From Tistrella bauzanensis (GTDB lineage: Bacteria; Pseudomonadota; Alphaproteobacteria; Tistrellales; Tistrellaceae): 64,000 bases of DNA. A program made the position numbers and the translations under genes. The notes under the pieces were generated by a model, which was given only the letters and a program-made list of their open reading frames with translations, ran no database searches and was not told where the DNA came from. The number at the start of each line of letters is the position of its first letter. The first letter of the stretch is position 1. The stretch spans positions 1 through 64,000 of the forward strand of contig NZ_BMDZ01000020.1 in NCBI RefSeq assembly GCF_014636235.1, given 5' to 3'. This document shows positions 35,567-45,010 of the stretch, piece after piece.

Positions 35567-37606
35567 ATGAGCTTCGGTCTTTACGGCTCGCTCTATTCCG
35601 GCGTTTCGGGCCTTGGCGCCCAGAGCACCGCGATGGGCGTCATCTCGGACAATATCGCCAACGTCAACACGGTGGGCTACAAGGCCAAGAACACCAATTT
35701 TCTGTCGATGGTCACCGATAGCGGCTCGACCTCGGTCTATGCGCCGGGCGGTGTGCGCGCCAGCGTGCAGCAGCTGATCGATCGTCAGGGTCTGGTGCAG
35801 GCCACGGCGTCGCCGCTCGACATCGCCGTGTCGGGCAACGGCTTCTTCGTGGTCCAGCCCAAGGTCGCAGGCAGCGACGAGGTGCTGTATACCCGCGCCG
35901 GCTCGTTCGTGCCGGATGACCAGGGCAATCTGCGCAACGCGGCCGGCTTCTATCTGCAGGGCTGGCGGCTCGATCCCGCGGGCCGGCTGCCCGGTGAACC
36001 CGGCAACGTGATCAACACCACCTCTTCGGCGGATATCTCCAGCCTCGAGACGGTGAACGTGTCGCAGATCAGCGGCACCGCCGCAGCGACCACCGAGATG
36101 AACGTCGCGGTCAACCTGGATGCCAATGAGCTGGTCTATGCCGGTGCCACCTCCACCAGCACGGCAACCACCGGCATCGCCTCTTCCAGCGACCTGATTG
36201 CCGGTGGCGTGATCGCCGCAGGCGAAACGGTCACGCTGTCCGATGGTATCAACACCGTGACCTTCAGCGCCGGCACAGGTGCGGGCGAGTTCTCGACCCT
36301 CGACCAACTCGCCGATCTGGTGAACGCCAGCGGCAATTTCACGGCCACCGTCGGCGGCACCGCAAGCTCCGCCACGATCTCGATTGCCGCCTACGATCCG
36401 CGCCGCAGCCTGACCGTGACCGGCACCGCCGGCGACGGCACAACGGACCTGGCGCTGAACCGCACCGTCGCCACTTCCACCAGCACGGCAACCACTGGCA
36501 TTGCCTCTTCCAGCGACCTGATTGCCGGTGGCGTGATCGCCGCAGGCGAAACGGTCACGCTGTCCGATGGTGTCAACACCGTGACCTTCACCGCCGGCAC
36601 AGGTGCGGGCGAGTTCTCGACCCTCGACCAGCTCGCCGACCTGGTGAATGCCAGCAGCAATTTCACGGCCACCGTCGGCGGCACCGCAAGCTCCGCCACG
36701 ATCTCGATTGCCGCCTACGATCCGCGCCGCAGCCTGACCGTGACCGGCACCGCCGGCGACGGCACAACGGACCTGGCGCTGAACCGCACCGTCGCCAGCA
36801 CCACCGTCACCAGCACCTATGACGCGTCCAACGCCACGCAGAACATGTCGTCGGGTGCCGTCGCTGCCGATTTCAGCCGCTCGGTGCGGGTCTACGACGC
36901 CCAGGGCCGCGGCCATGACGTTATGGTCAACTTCCTGAAGGCCGGCAACAATGAGTGGGCGGTCGAGATCAATGCGATCGACCAGAATGATGTGGTGACC
37001 ACAGCGCCGACACCGGCCGGCCAGATCGCCGCCGGCGTTGTGACCTTCAACGCCGATGGCACGCTGAACACCATCTCAACCTCACTCAGCGATCCACTGG
37101 AGATTCAGTGGGCCAATGGCGCCGGTTCATCGGAAGTCTCGGTGAACTGGGGCACCGCCGGCCCGACCGGCGTCGGCCTGGCCGATGGCCTGCGGTCATA
37201 CGCCGGCGATTTCGAGGTGCGCTCCCTGACACAGAACGGCGCGTCGTCGGGTGAACTGTCGGGCATCACCATCGACGAGGACGGCTTCGTCATCGCCTCG
37301 TTCAGCAACGGCCAGCAGAAGCAGCTCTACAAAGTGCCGGTGGCGACGTTCACCAGCCCTCAGAACCTGGAAGAGAAGAACGGCAACGTCTTTGCCAAGA
37401 CCGACAAGTCGGGCGACTTCAACCTGCGCGAATCGGGCAGCAGCGGCGCCGGTCTGATCGCTCCCAGCTCGCTGGAGGCCTCGAACGTCGATCTGGCGAG
37501 CGAGTTCACCGACATGATCATCACCCAGCGCGCCTATTCGGCCAGCTCGAAGATCATCACGACCGTGGACGAGATGCTCCAGGAACTGCTCAGCTCGAAG
37601 CGCTGA
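35567..37606 (+). CDS. flgE: Flagellar hook protein FlgE with internal 108-aa tandem repeat
   Basis: The hook subunit, 679 aa, long for FlgE (usually 400-500). The N-terminal rod-like part (SLYSGVSGLGAQSTAMGVISDNIANVNTVGYK, core GVSGLGAQSTAMG) and the C-terminal ASNVDLASEFTDMIITQRAYSASSKIIT helix are conserved assembly domains. In between, residues 194-301 and 302-409 are a near-identical tandem repeat (TATTGIASSSDLIAGG... to ...LALNRTVA). ATG 35567 has AGGAG at 8 nt. It ends the fliK-flgD-flgE operon and is followed by a strong terminator. Confidence 0.95.
   Translation: MSFGLYGSLYSGVSGLGAQSTAMGVISDNIANVNTVGYKAKNTNFLSMVTDSGSTSVYAPGGVRASVQQLIDRQGLVQATASPLDIAVSGNGFFVVQPKVAGSDEVLYTRAGSFVPDDQGNLRNAAGFYLQGWRLDPAGRLPGEPGNVINTTSSADISSLETVNVSQISGTAAATTEMNVAVNLDANELVYAGATSTSTATTGIASSSDLIAGGVIAAGETVTLSDGINTVTFSAGTGAGEFSTLDQLADLVNASGNFTATVGGTASSATISIAAYDPRRSLTVTGTAGDGTTDLALNRTVATSTSTATTGIASSSDLIAGGVIAAGETVTLSDGVNTVTFTAGTGAGEFSTLDQLADLVNASSNFTATVGGTASSATISIAAYDPRRSLTVTGTAGDGTTDLALNRTVASTTVTSTYDASNATQNMSSGAVAADFSRSVRVYDAQGRGHDVMVNFLKAGNNEWAVEINAIDQNDVVTTAPTPAGQIAAGVVTFNADGTLNTISTSLSDPLEIQWANGAGSSEVSVNWGTAGPTGVGLADGLRSYAGDFEVRSLTQNGASSGELSGITIDEDGFVIASFSNGQQKQLYKVPVATFTSPQNLEEKNGNVFAKTDKSGDFNLRESGSSGAGLIAPSSLEASNVDLASEFTDMIITQRAYSASSKIITTVDEMLQELLSSKR
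36146..36793 (+). repeat. Two 324-bp tandem repeats inside flgE
   Basis: Copy 1 is 36146-36469 and copy 2 is 36470-36793. They differ at only a few positions, several of them synonymous (for example GATCTG/GACCTG), and keep the reading frame. The duplication adds a second copy of the outer, surface-exposed hook domain. High identity suggests it is recent or kept alike by recombination. Confidence 0.95.
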
Positions 37607-37675
37607 CCGCCCGGGTGGCGGAGGGTTCGCCCTCCCCGCCCGCCCCGCCATCGACCACGATCATCGACAACCGAC

Positions 37676-37723
37676 CGCCACGCAGACGCTCAACCGGCGT
37701 TTTGCGTGGCGTTTCGTCGTTTT
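37676..37723 (+). terminator. Rho-independent terminator after flgE
   Basis: Stem CGCCACGCA (37676-37684) with TGCGTGGCG (37703-37711), plus an inner ACGC/GCGT pair (37686-37689 with 37697-37700), followed by TTTCGTCGTTTT. A smaller hairpin with a TTCG loop (37620-37635) sits between the flgE stop and this one. Confidence 0.75.
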
Positions 37724-37819
37724 CAGCTTTTGTTAAGCACCTGCGGATAGCATCGGATGTAGCTGAAGCGCGAGGACAGGCATCGTTTCTGTCCCACCCA
37801 CCGCGAGTTACCGGTTCCG

Positions 37820-38146
37820 ATGACCACCCCAAAACTCAGACTAGTCGGCGCAACAGCGCCCGTGATGCCCGACGCGCCCCGCGACGGCGGCATCCGGGTG
37901 GACAGCACGGCGCGGTCGCGGCGCACCATGCTGGCATTCGATCTGCCGCCGGGCAACGGCGTGCGCTGGGTCGCGCGCCGCAAGATCGAGGTTGTGGCGG
38001 CGGTGATGGCCGGGGCGATCACGCTTGAAGACGTGTGCCAGCGTTATGCCCTGTCGCTGGAAGAATTTGAAAGCTGGCGCCAGATTCATGGCGCCGACGC
38101 CAACCAGCTGGTCAGCCGGCGCATGAAGCGCGGCCGTCGGATCTGA
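37820..38146 (+). CDS. sciP: CtrA inhibitor SciP (DUF1153)
   Basis: A 108-aa small HTH protein. The conserved core RWVARRKIEVVAAVMAGAITLEDVCQRYALSLEEFESW spans about residues 49-87 (motif core ITLEDVCQRYALS) and matches SciP of Caulobacter. There SciP binds CtrA at its promoters and blocks transcription activation. The N-terminal 45 residues and basic tail (RRMKRGRRI) are extensions. It stands alone between the flgE terminator and the fliF control region, with ctrA and chpT 18-25 kb away in the same window. Its promoter region holds a TTAA at 37733-37736, possibly a CtrA half-site. Confidence 0.9.
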   Translation: MTTPKLRLVGATAPVMPDAPRDGGIRVDSTARSRRTMLAFDLPPGNGVRWVARRKIEVVAAVMAGAITLEDVCQRYALSLEEFESWRQIHGADANQLVSRRMKRGRRI

Positions 38147-38214
38147 CCCGACGCGGCCATGCGGCGGCGGTCTGCCACCCGCCGACCGGCCCGATCGATG
38201 GCCGGTGCCACATG

Positions 38215-38255
38215 GGCGGCATTTTTTGCCGCCTGCCCGGCAGTTTTTGCCGGGC
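38215..38255. promoter_or_regulatory. Paired ftr-like inverted repeats upstream of fliF
   Basis: GGCGGCA-N5-TGCCGCC at 38215-38233 and GCCCGGCA-N5-TGCCGGGC at 38235-38255, centres 21 bp apart. On the minus strand both fit CGGC-N2-AAA-N2-GC-N-G, the ftr consensus as I recall it from Caulobacter. FlbD represses fliF there through such a site. They lie 2 bp from the CtrA octamer at 38257. Confidence 0.65.
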
Positions 38256-38256
38256 A

Positions 38257-38264
38257 TTAACCAT
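38257..38264 (+). promoter_or_regulatory. CtrA-binding octamer upstream of fliF
   Basis: TTAACCAT, the octamer found in CtrA-controlled promoters, about 130 bp before the fliF ATG. It adjoins the paired ftr-like sites, the same combination (CtrA activation, FlbD repression) known at fliF of Caulobacter. The half-site alone is short, so position carries most of the weight. Confidence 0.6.
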
Positions 38265-38391
38265 CTCTTCACCTAAACTACCGTAGAACAACCGGGTGAG
38301 GCACCGAACGGTGCCCGCAGTCGATGGTGCGCGTCCCGCAAGGGCGCCACTCCTTGGTTCGGCCCACGACAGACGGAGCGGGACGGGTCGC

Positions 38392-40077
38392 ATGGCGGAT
38401 ACGCTGAAGGCCTGGATGCAGGCACTGAAGGGATTGGGACCGGCCAGGCTGGCGGCGATCGGCGCTGTCGCCGGCGGTCTGCTGATCTTTGGCGTGTTTC
38501 TGATCTCACGGGTCGGCGCCCCGGCGATGGGCCTGCTGTACGGCGATCTGGACACGGCCGATGCCGCCAGTGTGGTGGCAGAGCTGGAACAGGCGGGCGT
38601 TCCCTATACCCTCAGCCCCGATGGTCGCCGGGTCATGGTTCCGCAGGACCAGATCCCACGTCTGCGGCTGACCCTGGCCGAAAGCGGCGTGCCCAAGGGC
38701 GGCTCGGTCGGCTATGAGATCTTCGACCGCTCCGAAGGGCTGGGCACCACCGATTTCGCCCAGAACGTCAATCTGGTGCGGGCCCTGGAAGGCGAGCTTC
38801 AGCGCACGATCATGGCGCTGGATGCCGTGGCCAATGCGCGGGTGCACATCGTGCTGCCGCGCCGCGAACTGTTTTCACGCAGTCAGGCTGAACCCACCGC
38901 ATCGATCGTGGTCAGCCCGCGTGGCGGCCGCAGCCTGACACAGGGTCAGGTGCGTGCGATCCAGCAGCTGATCGCCGCCGCCGTACCAGGTCTGCGGCCG
39001 GAACGGGTGGCGATCGCCGATGATCGCGGCACCCTGCTGGCCCGCGGCGACGGTGGCGCCGATGGCGGTGTCGGCGCCGCGTTGAGCGCCGCCGACGAAA
39101 TGCGCCAGGGCATTGAGGCGCGGTTGCGCACCCAGGTGACGCGGCTGATCGAGGAGTCGGTCGGCCCCGGCCGGGTGCAGGTCGAGGTGAATGCCGAGAT
39201 CGACCGCGACCGCGTCACGATTTCGCAGGAGACCTATGATCCCGATGGTCAGGTGATCCGCTCGCGGCAGGTGAACCGCGAGAATGAGAGCGCGGTCGAC
39301 GGCGATCCCGACGCGGTCACAGCCGCAAACAACATTCCCGATGCCTCGCAGGCCCAGGGACAATCCGGCAATCGCAGCCAGTCGTCACGCGACGGTCAGA
39401 CGGTCAATTACGAAATCTCGCGCACGGTACGCAACGAGGTCCGCGAAGCCGGCGCCGTCCGCCGCCTGTCGGTCGCGGTCCTGGTCGACGGCAGCTATGT
39501 CACCGATGCCGACGGCGCCCAGACCTATCAGCCGCGCAGTGCCGAGGAACTGGAACGGCTGACCCAGCTGGTGCGCAGCGCCGTCGGCGCCAATGACGAG
39601 CGCGGAGACAGCATCGAGGTCGTCAATCTGCCCTTCGCCCGCAATCAGGAAATCCTTCCCGACGAGGGCCTGCTGGGGCTGGGTGCCAGCGAATACATGC
39701 GCATTGCCGAAATGGTCGTGCTGGCGATTGTCGCCCTGCTGGTCATTCTGCTGGTGCTGCGGCCACTGGTCGGCCGGCTGGGGCCGCAGGCCGCGGGTGC
39801 CGCCGGCGGCATGGGCGGGGTCGCCATGGTCACCGGCCCCGACGGCATGCCGATGGCGGCACTGTCCGGGCCGGACGGCATGACCCCGGCTCTGCCGGGG
39901 CCGACCGCCGAACGTGCGCTGGCAGCGGCGATGGAAAGCAGTGATGCCATGATCGATATCAGCCAGGTCGAGGGACGGGTTCGCCAGTCCTCGGTCCGCA
40001 AGATCGCCGAGATCGTCGATCGGCACCCGGAAGAAGCATTGGCCGTGATCCGCTCGTGGATCCGGGAAGAGGACTGA
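38392..40077 (+). CDS. fliF: Flagellar MS-ring protein FliF
   Basis: The inner-membrane MS-ring subunit, 561 aa. Transmembrane helix 1 is about residues 17-42 ([19 protein letters not shown]) and helix 2 about 440-462 ([20 protein letters not shown]). Between them lie the YscJ/FliF ring-building domains ([29 protein letters not shown], core LAESGVPKG; and [19 protein letters not shown]). The last 30 residues, [22 protein letters not shown], bind FliG. ATG 38392 fits the family start. It opens the long operon, with fliG following after 7 bp. Confidence 0.95.
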   Translation: MADTLKAWMQALKGLGPARLAAIGAVAGGLLIFGVFLISRVGAPAMGLLYGDLDTADAASVVAELEQAGVPYTLSPDGRRVMVPQDQIPRLRLTLAESGVPKGGSVGYEIFDRSEGLGTTDFAQNVNLVRALEGELQRTIMALDAVANARVHIVLPRRELFSRSQAEPTASIVVSPRGGRSLTQGQVRAIQQLIAAAVPGLRPERVAIADDRGTLLARGDGGADGGVGAALSAADEMRQGIEARLRTQVTRLIEESVGPGRVQVEVNAEIDRDRVTISQETYDPDGQVIRSRQVNRENESAVDGDPDAVTAANNIPDASQAQGQSGNRSQSSRDGQTVNYEISRTVRNEVREAGAVRRLSVAVLVDGSYVTDADGAQTYQPRSAEELERLTQLVRSAVGANDERGDSIEVVNLPFARNQEILPDEGLLGLGASEYMRIAEMVVLAIVALLVILLVLRPLVGRLGPQAAGAAGGMGGVAMVTGPDGMPMAALSGPDGMTPALPGPTAERALAAAMESSDAMIDISQVEGRVRQSSVRKIAEIVDRHPEEALAVIRSWIREED

Positions 40078-40084
40078 GCAGACG

Positions 40085-41107
40085 ATGGCGCGTGGCAAGA
40101 GCGAACTGCGTGGAATGGGCGGACCGGTCAAGGCCGCGATCCTGCTTCTGGCGCTGGGTGATGAATACGCCGCCAAGCTGTTCCGGATGATGGAAGACGA
40201 TGAGATCCGCGAGATTTCGCAGGTCATGGCCTCGCTCGGCAAGGTCTCGTCGGACATGGTCGAGGGGCTGCTGGTCGATTTCGCCGAGCAGATCTCGTCG
40301 ACATCCACCCTGGTCGGCACTTTCGAGACCACCGAACGCCTGCTGCTGGCCTCGGGGCTTGAGCGTGAGCGGATCGAGTCGATCATGGAGGAGATCCGCG
40401 GCCCCGCGGGCCGCACCATGTGGGACAAGCTCGGCAATGTGAACGAGCAGATCCTGGCCAACTATCTGAAGAACGAATATCCGCAGACCGTGGCGGTGGT
40501 GCTGTCGAAGGTCCGGCCCGAACACAGCGCCCGGATTCTGGCGGCCCTGCCCGATGATTTCGCGATGGAAGTTGTGATGCGCATGCTGCGCATGGAGCCG
40601 GTGCAGAAAGAGGTGCTCGACGGTGTGGAGCGCACGCTCAGGGCCGAGTTCATGAGCAACCTCGCCCGCACCAGCCGTCGCGACGCCCACGAGATGATGG
40701 CCGAGATCTTCAACAACCTCGATCGCCAGGCCGAAGCCCGCTTCCTGGACGCGCTGGAAGGCCGCAACAAGGACTCGGCCGAGAAGATCCGCTCGCTGAT
40801 GTTTACCTTTGAAGATCTCGGCAATCTGGCGCCGACCGGTGTACAGACCGTGCTGCGGGTGGTCGACAAGGACAAGCTGGCTCTGGCACTGAAGGGGTCG
40901 TCGGAAAAGATCCGCGAGCTGTTCCTGTCCAACATGTCGGAACGTGCGGCCAAGATGCTGCGCGAGGACATGGCGGCGATGGGGCCGGTGCGGCTGCGCG
41001 ACGTCGACGAAGCCCAGGCCTATATGGTGCTGGCCGCCAAGGATCTGGCCGACAAGGGCGAAATCGTCATTGCCGACGGTAAGGGCGACGACGTTCTGGT
41101 CTATTGA
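40085..41107 (+). CDS. fliG: Flagellar motor switch protein FliG
   Basis: The rotor protein that contacts the stator and sets torque direction, 340 aa, usual length. N-terminal [21 protein letters not shown] binds FliF; the middle armadillo part has [27 protein letters not shown] (EHSARIL is the EHPQ-type patch, here with S-A for P-Q); the C-terminal ring of charged residues includes [30 protein letters not shown]. It is packed between fliF (7 bp) and fliH (26 bp). Confidence 0.95.
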   Translation: MARGKSELRGMGGPVKAAILLLALGDEYAAKLFRMMEDDEIREISQVMASLGKVSSDMVEGLLVDFAEQISSTSTLVGTFETTERLLLASGLERERIESIMEEIRGPAGRTMWDKLGNVNEQILANYLKNEYPQTVAVVLSKVRPEHSARILAALPDDFAMEVVMRMLRMEPVQKEVLDGVERTLRAEFMSNLARTSRRDAHEMMAEIFNNLDRQAEARFLDALEGRNKDSAEKIRSLMFTFEDLGNLAPTGVQTVLRVVDKDKLALALKGSSEKIRELFLSNMSERAAKMLREDMAAMGPVRLRDVDEAQAYMVLAAKDLADKGEIVIADGKGDDVLVY

Positions 41108-41133
41108 CGCCACGCAACGCGGGGACGACAGGC

Positions 41134-41856
41134 ATGGCCGGCTACAAGAAATTCACCTTTGACGTCAGCTTCGACGACGACATCGACATCGATCGGCCGA
41201 AGCGCGCGAAGGCGACCGAGCCGCATGCCACGCCGACAGCACCCGAACCGCCGCCGCCCCCGCCGCCGCCGAGCTTTTCGGAAGCGGAGTTGGCAGCGGC
41301 ACGCAATGCCGCTTTCGACGAAGGCCGGCGCGCCGGGGTGGCCCAGGCGCTGGCCGCGATCGAACAGCAGACCCTGCAGGCGGTCCAGCGACTGGAACGC
41401 CAGACGGCGGAGGCGATCGCCGGATGGCACACCGCTCTCGACAGCCACACCGGCGATCTGGTGATGCTGGCGCGGGCGATCGCGGTCAAGATCGGCTGCA
41501 CCGACGAGGTGCGGCTGGACCGGATCGAGACCATGCTGCGCGACTGCATCGCCGGCATCGCCGAAACCGGCGACGCGGTGTTGCAGGTGCATCCATCGAT
41601 GGAAGCACCGATGGCTGAACGTGTGGCGCCGATTCTGGCCGCCGAAGGCGTGCTGGGCCAATGCCGGGTGGTCGCAGATGCCGGGCTGGCCTCAGGCGAT
41701 GCGCGGCTGATCTGGCCGGGCGGGATGGCGATGTTGTCACGCGACGAGATCGTGGGGCGGATCGACGAGGCCATCGCCGAACAGACTGCGACGCCGACCG
41801 CCGGTACGGGCTTCGGCACACAGGACTTGACGCCGGGCCATCACCCGGCCGAATGA
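41134..41856 (+). CDS. fliH: Flagellar export regulator FliH
   Basis: The stator-like peripheral-stalk partner of the ATPase FliI, 240 aa. The N-terminal 45 residues are acidic, then a run of eight or more prolines (PEPPPPPPPPSFSEAEL, residues 38-54). A coiled-coil middle and the C-terminal V-ATPase-E-like domain follow (VLQVHPSMEAPMAERV, GDARLIWPGGMAML). ATG 41134 opens with MAGYKKFTFDVSFDDD, typical of alphaproteobacterial FliH. Its partner fliI lies 13 kb away on the other strand. Confidence 0.88.
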   Translation: MAGYKKFTFDVSFDDDIDIDRPKRAKATEPHATPTAPEPPPPPPPPSFSEAELAAARNAAFDEGRRAGVAQALAAIEQQTLQAVQRLERQTAEAIAGWHTALDSHTGDLVMLARAIAVKIGCTDEVRLDRIETMLRDCIAGIAETGDAVLQVHPSMEAPMAERVAPILAAEGVLGQCRVVADAGLASGDARLIWPGGMAMLSRDEIVGRIDEAIAEQTATPTAGTGFGTQDLTPGHHPAE

Positions 41857-41952
41857 TCGGATGACGGTACCACCGGATGACGGCAGCCGCCGCCACCCGC
41901 CCTGACATCACCGCGCAGGCCGTTTCACGGCCGGCGCCTGCGGAGACCAGAG

Positions 41953-42327
41953 ATGGCCGATGACAAGGACAATCTGAGCCTGGAGGAGTTCGAGGGCAGC
42001 GATCGCCGGCGCGACCAGATCCGCGACCGCGAGCGTGAGCGCGAAGAACCCGACCAGCAGGTGCCCGATGTGCCGCGCAGCGCCGCCGATCTGGAGGCCG
42101 TGTATCAGGTGCCGGTTCAGGTATCGGCCGTGCTGGGCAAGGCGACCATGCAAGTCAACCAGTTGCTGAAGCTGGGCCGCGGCGCGGTGGTGGAACTGGA
42201 CCGCAAGGTCGGTGAAGCCGTCGATATCTATGTGAACGATCGTCTTGTCGCCCGCGGCGAGGTGGTTGTGGTGGAAGACCGCCTTGGGGTCACCATGACC
42301 GAGATCATCAAAACCGACCGCGGCTGA
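41953..42327 (+). CDS. fliN: Flagellar motor switch protein FliN
   Basis: C-ring subunit of 124 aa. The SpoA domain occupies about residues 48-120 (VPVQVSAVLGKATMQVNQLLKLGRGAVVELDRKVGEAVDIYVNDRLVARGEVVVVEDRLGVTM, core LLKLGRGAVVELDR). The N-terminal 45 residues are highly charged (RRRDQIRDREREREEPDQQ) and unique. It follows fliH by 96 bp that show nothing notable. FliN with FliG and FliM sets switching; fliM is not in this window. Confidence 0.93.
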   Translation: MADDKDNLSLEEFEGSDRRRDQIRDREREREEPDQQVPDVPRSAADLEAVYQVPVQVSAVLGKATMQVNQLLKLGRGAVVELDRKVGEAVDIYVNDRLVARGEVVVVEDRLGVTMTEIIKTDRG

Positions 42328-42403
42328 GCCTGCCTGATCAGCCGGCCTGCCCGCACACGGCCCTATCCGCCCTCCGCGCCCAGACCTGAGCCCCAAGGAC
42401 CAC

Positions 42404-43171
42404 ATGGATCTTGCAACCATCCTCGGCCTGATCGTCGGCTTCGTGCTGATCGTGGTGGCCATCATCCTGGGCGGCTCGGTCGGTGCCTTCATCGACATTC
42501 CGTCTATCCTGATCGTCGTTTGCGGCACCTTCTTCATCACTATGGTGAACTTTTCACTCACCGAGGTGATCCGGGCACAGGCGGTGATGATGAAGACCAT
42601 GATCTCGCGGCCGGCCGATCCGGCCCGGGCCGCCCTGCAGGTGCTGGAACTGGCCGATCAGGCCCGGCGCAAGGGGGTTCTGGGGCTGCAGGAGAGCCTG
42701 AACCGGCTTCAGGACAACCCGTTCCTGTTCCGGGCGCTGGGCATGGTGGTCGACGGCATCCCGGTCGAGGATGTGGAGCGGATCTTGAAGCGCGACATCT
42801 CGCAGATGGCGCAACGGCACATGCAGTCGAGCCAGATCCTGAAGAAGTCGGCCGAAGTGGCGCCGGCCATGGGACTGATCGGCACCCTGGTGGGTCTGGT
42901 CCAGATGCTGGGCAATCTGGAGGATCCGAGCACGATCGGGCCGGCGATGGCGGTGGCGCTGCTGACCACTTTCTATGGCGCGGTTCTGGCAAATATGGTC
43001 TTCAACCCGCTGGCCGGGAAACTGGAGCGCAACTCGATGGAGGAGCAGATGTTCAAGCAGATCTATCTGGCCGGCGCCACGTCGATCGGCCGCCAGGAGA
43101 ACCCCCGCAGGCTGGAACTGACATTGAACGCCATGCTGCCACCGAACAAGCGCATCCAGTTCTACGACTGA
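42404..43171 (+). CDS. motA: Flagellar stator protein MotA (PomA-like)
   Basis: The membrane stator subunit of 255 aa, the length of PomA rather than of E. coli MotA (295 aa). Four transmembrane helices are seen at about residues 5-25, 30-50, 150-172 and 182-205. The signature PAMGLIGTLVGLVQMLGNLEDPSTIGPAMAVALLTTFYGAVLANMVFNPLAGKL (core LIGTLVGLVQML) is intact. The cytoplasmic loop carries the charged region that touches FliG. No motB is next to it; the following gene is flbD. The ion used cannot be told from MotA alone. Confidence 0.92.
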   Translation: MDLATILGLIVGFVLIVVAIILGGSVGAFIDIPSILIVVCGTFFITMVNFSLTEVIRAQAVMMKTMISRPADPARAALQVLELADQARRKGVLGLQESLNRLQDNPFLFRALGMVVDGIPVEDVERILKRDISQMAQRHMQSSQILKKSAEVAPAMGLIGTLVGLVQMLGNLEDPSTIGPAMAVALLTTFYGAVLANMVFNPLAGKLERNSMEEQMFKQIYLAGATSIGRQENPRRLELTLNAMLPPNKRIQFYD

Positions 43172-43342
43172 GGCAGCGACGACGGGTTCGGTTCACAGCC
43201 GGCCCGGGGCGGGTGACCCTCACCTGCCAGACCAAGACGTCCAACCGCCGGTCAAGGGCCGCCAAGCGCCCGGCAGGTGGTTTTCCGAGCTTTTCAGACG
43301 ATCGACGGCGCGGGCGGCGCCCGGCGCAGGAGTGACCAGACA

Positions 43343-44947
43343 ATGCGACTTCTGATCATCGGTTCCCTGGGAGGCCAGATCGGCGCGGCGACGCGGATCG
43401 CGGTGTCGCGTGGCGCCAAGGTGTCGCAGGTTCCGGATGTGGACGCGGCAATGGACCATCTGCGCGCCGGTCACGGGGCGGAACTGGTGATGGTGGATGT
43501 CGGCCTGGATATCGGCCGATTGGTCCGCAACCTGGAACAGGAGCGCATCCACGTGTCGGTCGTTGCCTGTGGCGTGGGCGCCGACGCCCAGGCCGCGGTG
43601 CGCGCCATCAAGGCGGGCGCCAAGGAATACATCCCCCTGCCGCCCGATCCAGAACTGATCGCGGCGGTGCTGGAGGCGGTTGCCGCCGAAGATCATGCAT
43701 TGATCGTGCGCGACACCGCCATGGAACGAGTGGTGGCGCTGGCCGAGCAGATCGCGCCTGCCGACGCGACCGTGCTGATCACCGGCGAAAGCGGCACCGG
43801 CAAGGAGGTCATGGCGCGGTTCCTGCACCGCAAGAGCCGCCGGGCCGATCAGCGCTTCGTGTCGGTCAACTGCGCGGCCATTCCTGAGAACCTGCTCGAA
43901 AGCGAATTGTTCGGTCATGAAAAGGGCGCCTTCACCGGTGCCGTGGCCCGCCGCGTCGGCAAGTTCGAGGAAGCCGATGGCGGCACGCTGCTGCTGGATG
44001 AGATCAGCGAGATGGACCCGCGCCTGCAGGCCAAGCTGCTGCGCGTGATCCAGGAGCGCGAGGTCGACCGCGTCGGCGGCACCCGGCCGGTGAAGGTCGA
44101 TATCCGCCTGATCGCCACGTCGAACCGCAATCTTGAAGACGAGGTCCGCCGCGGCGGGTTCCGCGAGGACCTGTATTTCCGGCTGAACGTGGTGAACCTG
44201 CGGCTGCCGGCGCTGCGTGAACGGCCGGGCGATATCGCCGCCCTCGCCGATCATTTCGTGCAGCGTTATGCCGCCGCCAATGCCCTGCCCGACCGGCCGC
44301 TGTCGCCCGACGCGCGGGGATTGCTGCTGGCCTATGACTGGCCCGGCAATGTCCGCGAGCTTGAAAACACCATGCATCGTGCGGTGCTTCTGGCCCGGGG
44401 GCCGGAGATCGGCGTCGATGCGGTGATGCTGGCCGACGGGTCCAGTCTGGCCGTGGCCGCCGCCGGCAGGCGGTCCGAGGCGGCGGCCCGCATGGCGCCG
44501 GCCAGCCAGCACCAGCCGCATGCCCCGATGCAGAACGCCTATGGCAACGGTTATGCCAGCACCGGCCCCTATGGCGGCGGCTATGGCAGCTATGGCAACA
44601 GCGGCGGCGGTTATGGCCTGTCGTCGCAGCCCCCCACGGCGCCGGCGCCGGCACCGGTGCCGCCCCAGTCCTTCGGCCATGGCAGCGGGTATGCGGTGAC
44701 ACCTGGCAGCGACGATGACGGCGCCACCCGCGCCCTGGTCGGCCGCACGGTGGCCGATGTGGAACGCGACCTGATCATCAACACCATCCAACATTGCCTT
44801 GGCAACCGCACCCATGCGGCCAACATCCTGGGAATATCGATCCGCACCCTGCGCAACAAGCTGAAACTGTATGCCGAGGAAGGGGTGGCGGTACCGCCGC
44901 CTGCCGGTGGCGATGTCGAACGCTCCGGCGCCTTTGGCGACCGGTGA
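43343..44947 (+). CDS. flbD: Sigma-54 activator FlbD
   Basis: Class III/IV flagellar activator, 534 aa. The N-terminal 115 residues are a receiver-like domain without the acidic pair (LLIIGSLGG instead of the usual DD), as in Caulobacter FlbD, so activation is likely phosphorylation-independent. The AAA+ domain has Walker A GESGTGKE, the sigma-54 contact loop GAFTGA and Walker B GGTLLLDEISEM. A Gly/Tyr/Pro-rich linker (about 390-460) leads to a Fis-type HTH (NRTHAANILGISIRTLRNKL). It is in the fliF-flhA operon. Likely targets are the ftr-like pairs at 30771, 38215 and 49433. No fliX is in the window. Confidence 0.93.
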   Translation: MRLLIIGSLGGQIGAATRIAVSRGAKVSQVPDVDAAMDHLRAGHGAELVMVDVGLDIGRLVRNLEQERIHVSVVACGVGADAQAAVRAIKAGAKEYIPLPPDPELIAAVLEAVAAEDHALIVRDTAMERVVALAEQIAPADATVLITGESGTGKEVMARFLHRKSRRADQRFVSVNCAAIPENLLESELFGHEKGAFTGAVARRVGKFEEADGGTLLLDEISEMDPRLQAKLLRVIQEREVDRVGGTRPVKVDIRLIATSNRNLEDEVRRGGFREDLYFRLNVVNLRLPALRERPGDIAALADHFVQRYAAANALPDRPLSPDARGLLLAYDWPGNVRELENTMHRAVLLARGPEIGVDAVMLADGSSLAVAAAGRRSEAAARMAPASQHQPHAPMQNAYGNGYASTGPYGGGYGSYGNSGGGYGLSSQPPTAPAPAPVPPQSFGHGSGYAVTPGSDDDGATRALVGRTVADVERDLIINTIQHCLGNRTHAANILGISIRTLRNKLKLYAEEGVAVPPPAGGDVERSGAFGDR

Positions 44948-45010
44948 TGCGGTGCCTGACCGCAGCCCGCGGTTCAGACCGGGCCGCGGTCCAGACCGGG
45001 ATGATGCTTG

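Noticed and set aside
36146..36793. CRISPR-like or mobile-element repeat
   Set aside because: Only two long in-frame copies inside flgE, with no spacers. It is a coding duplication.
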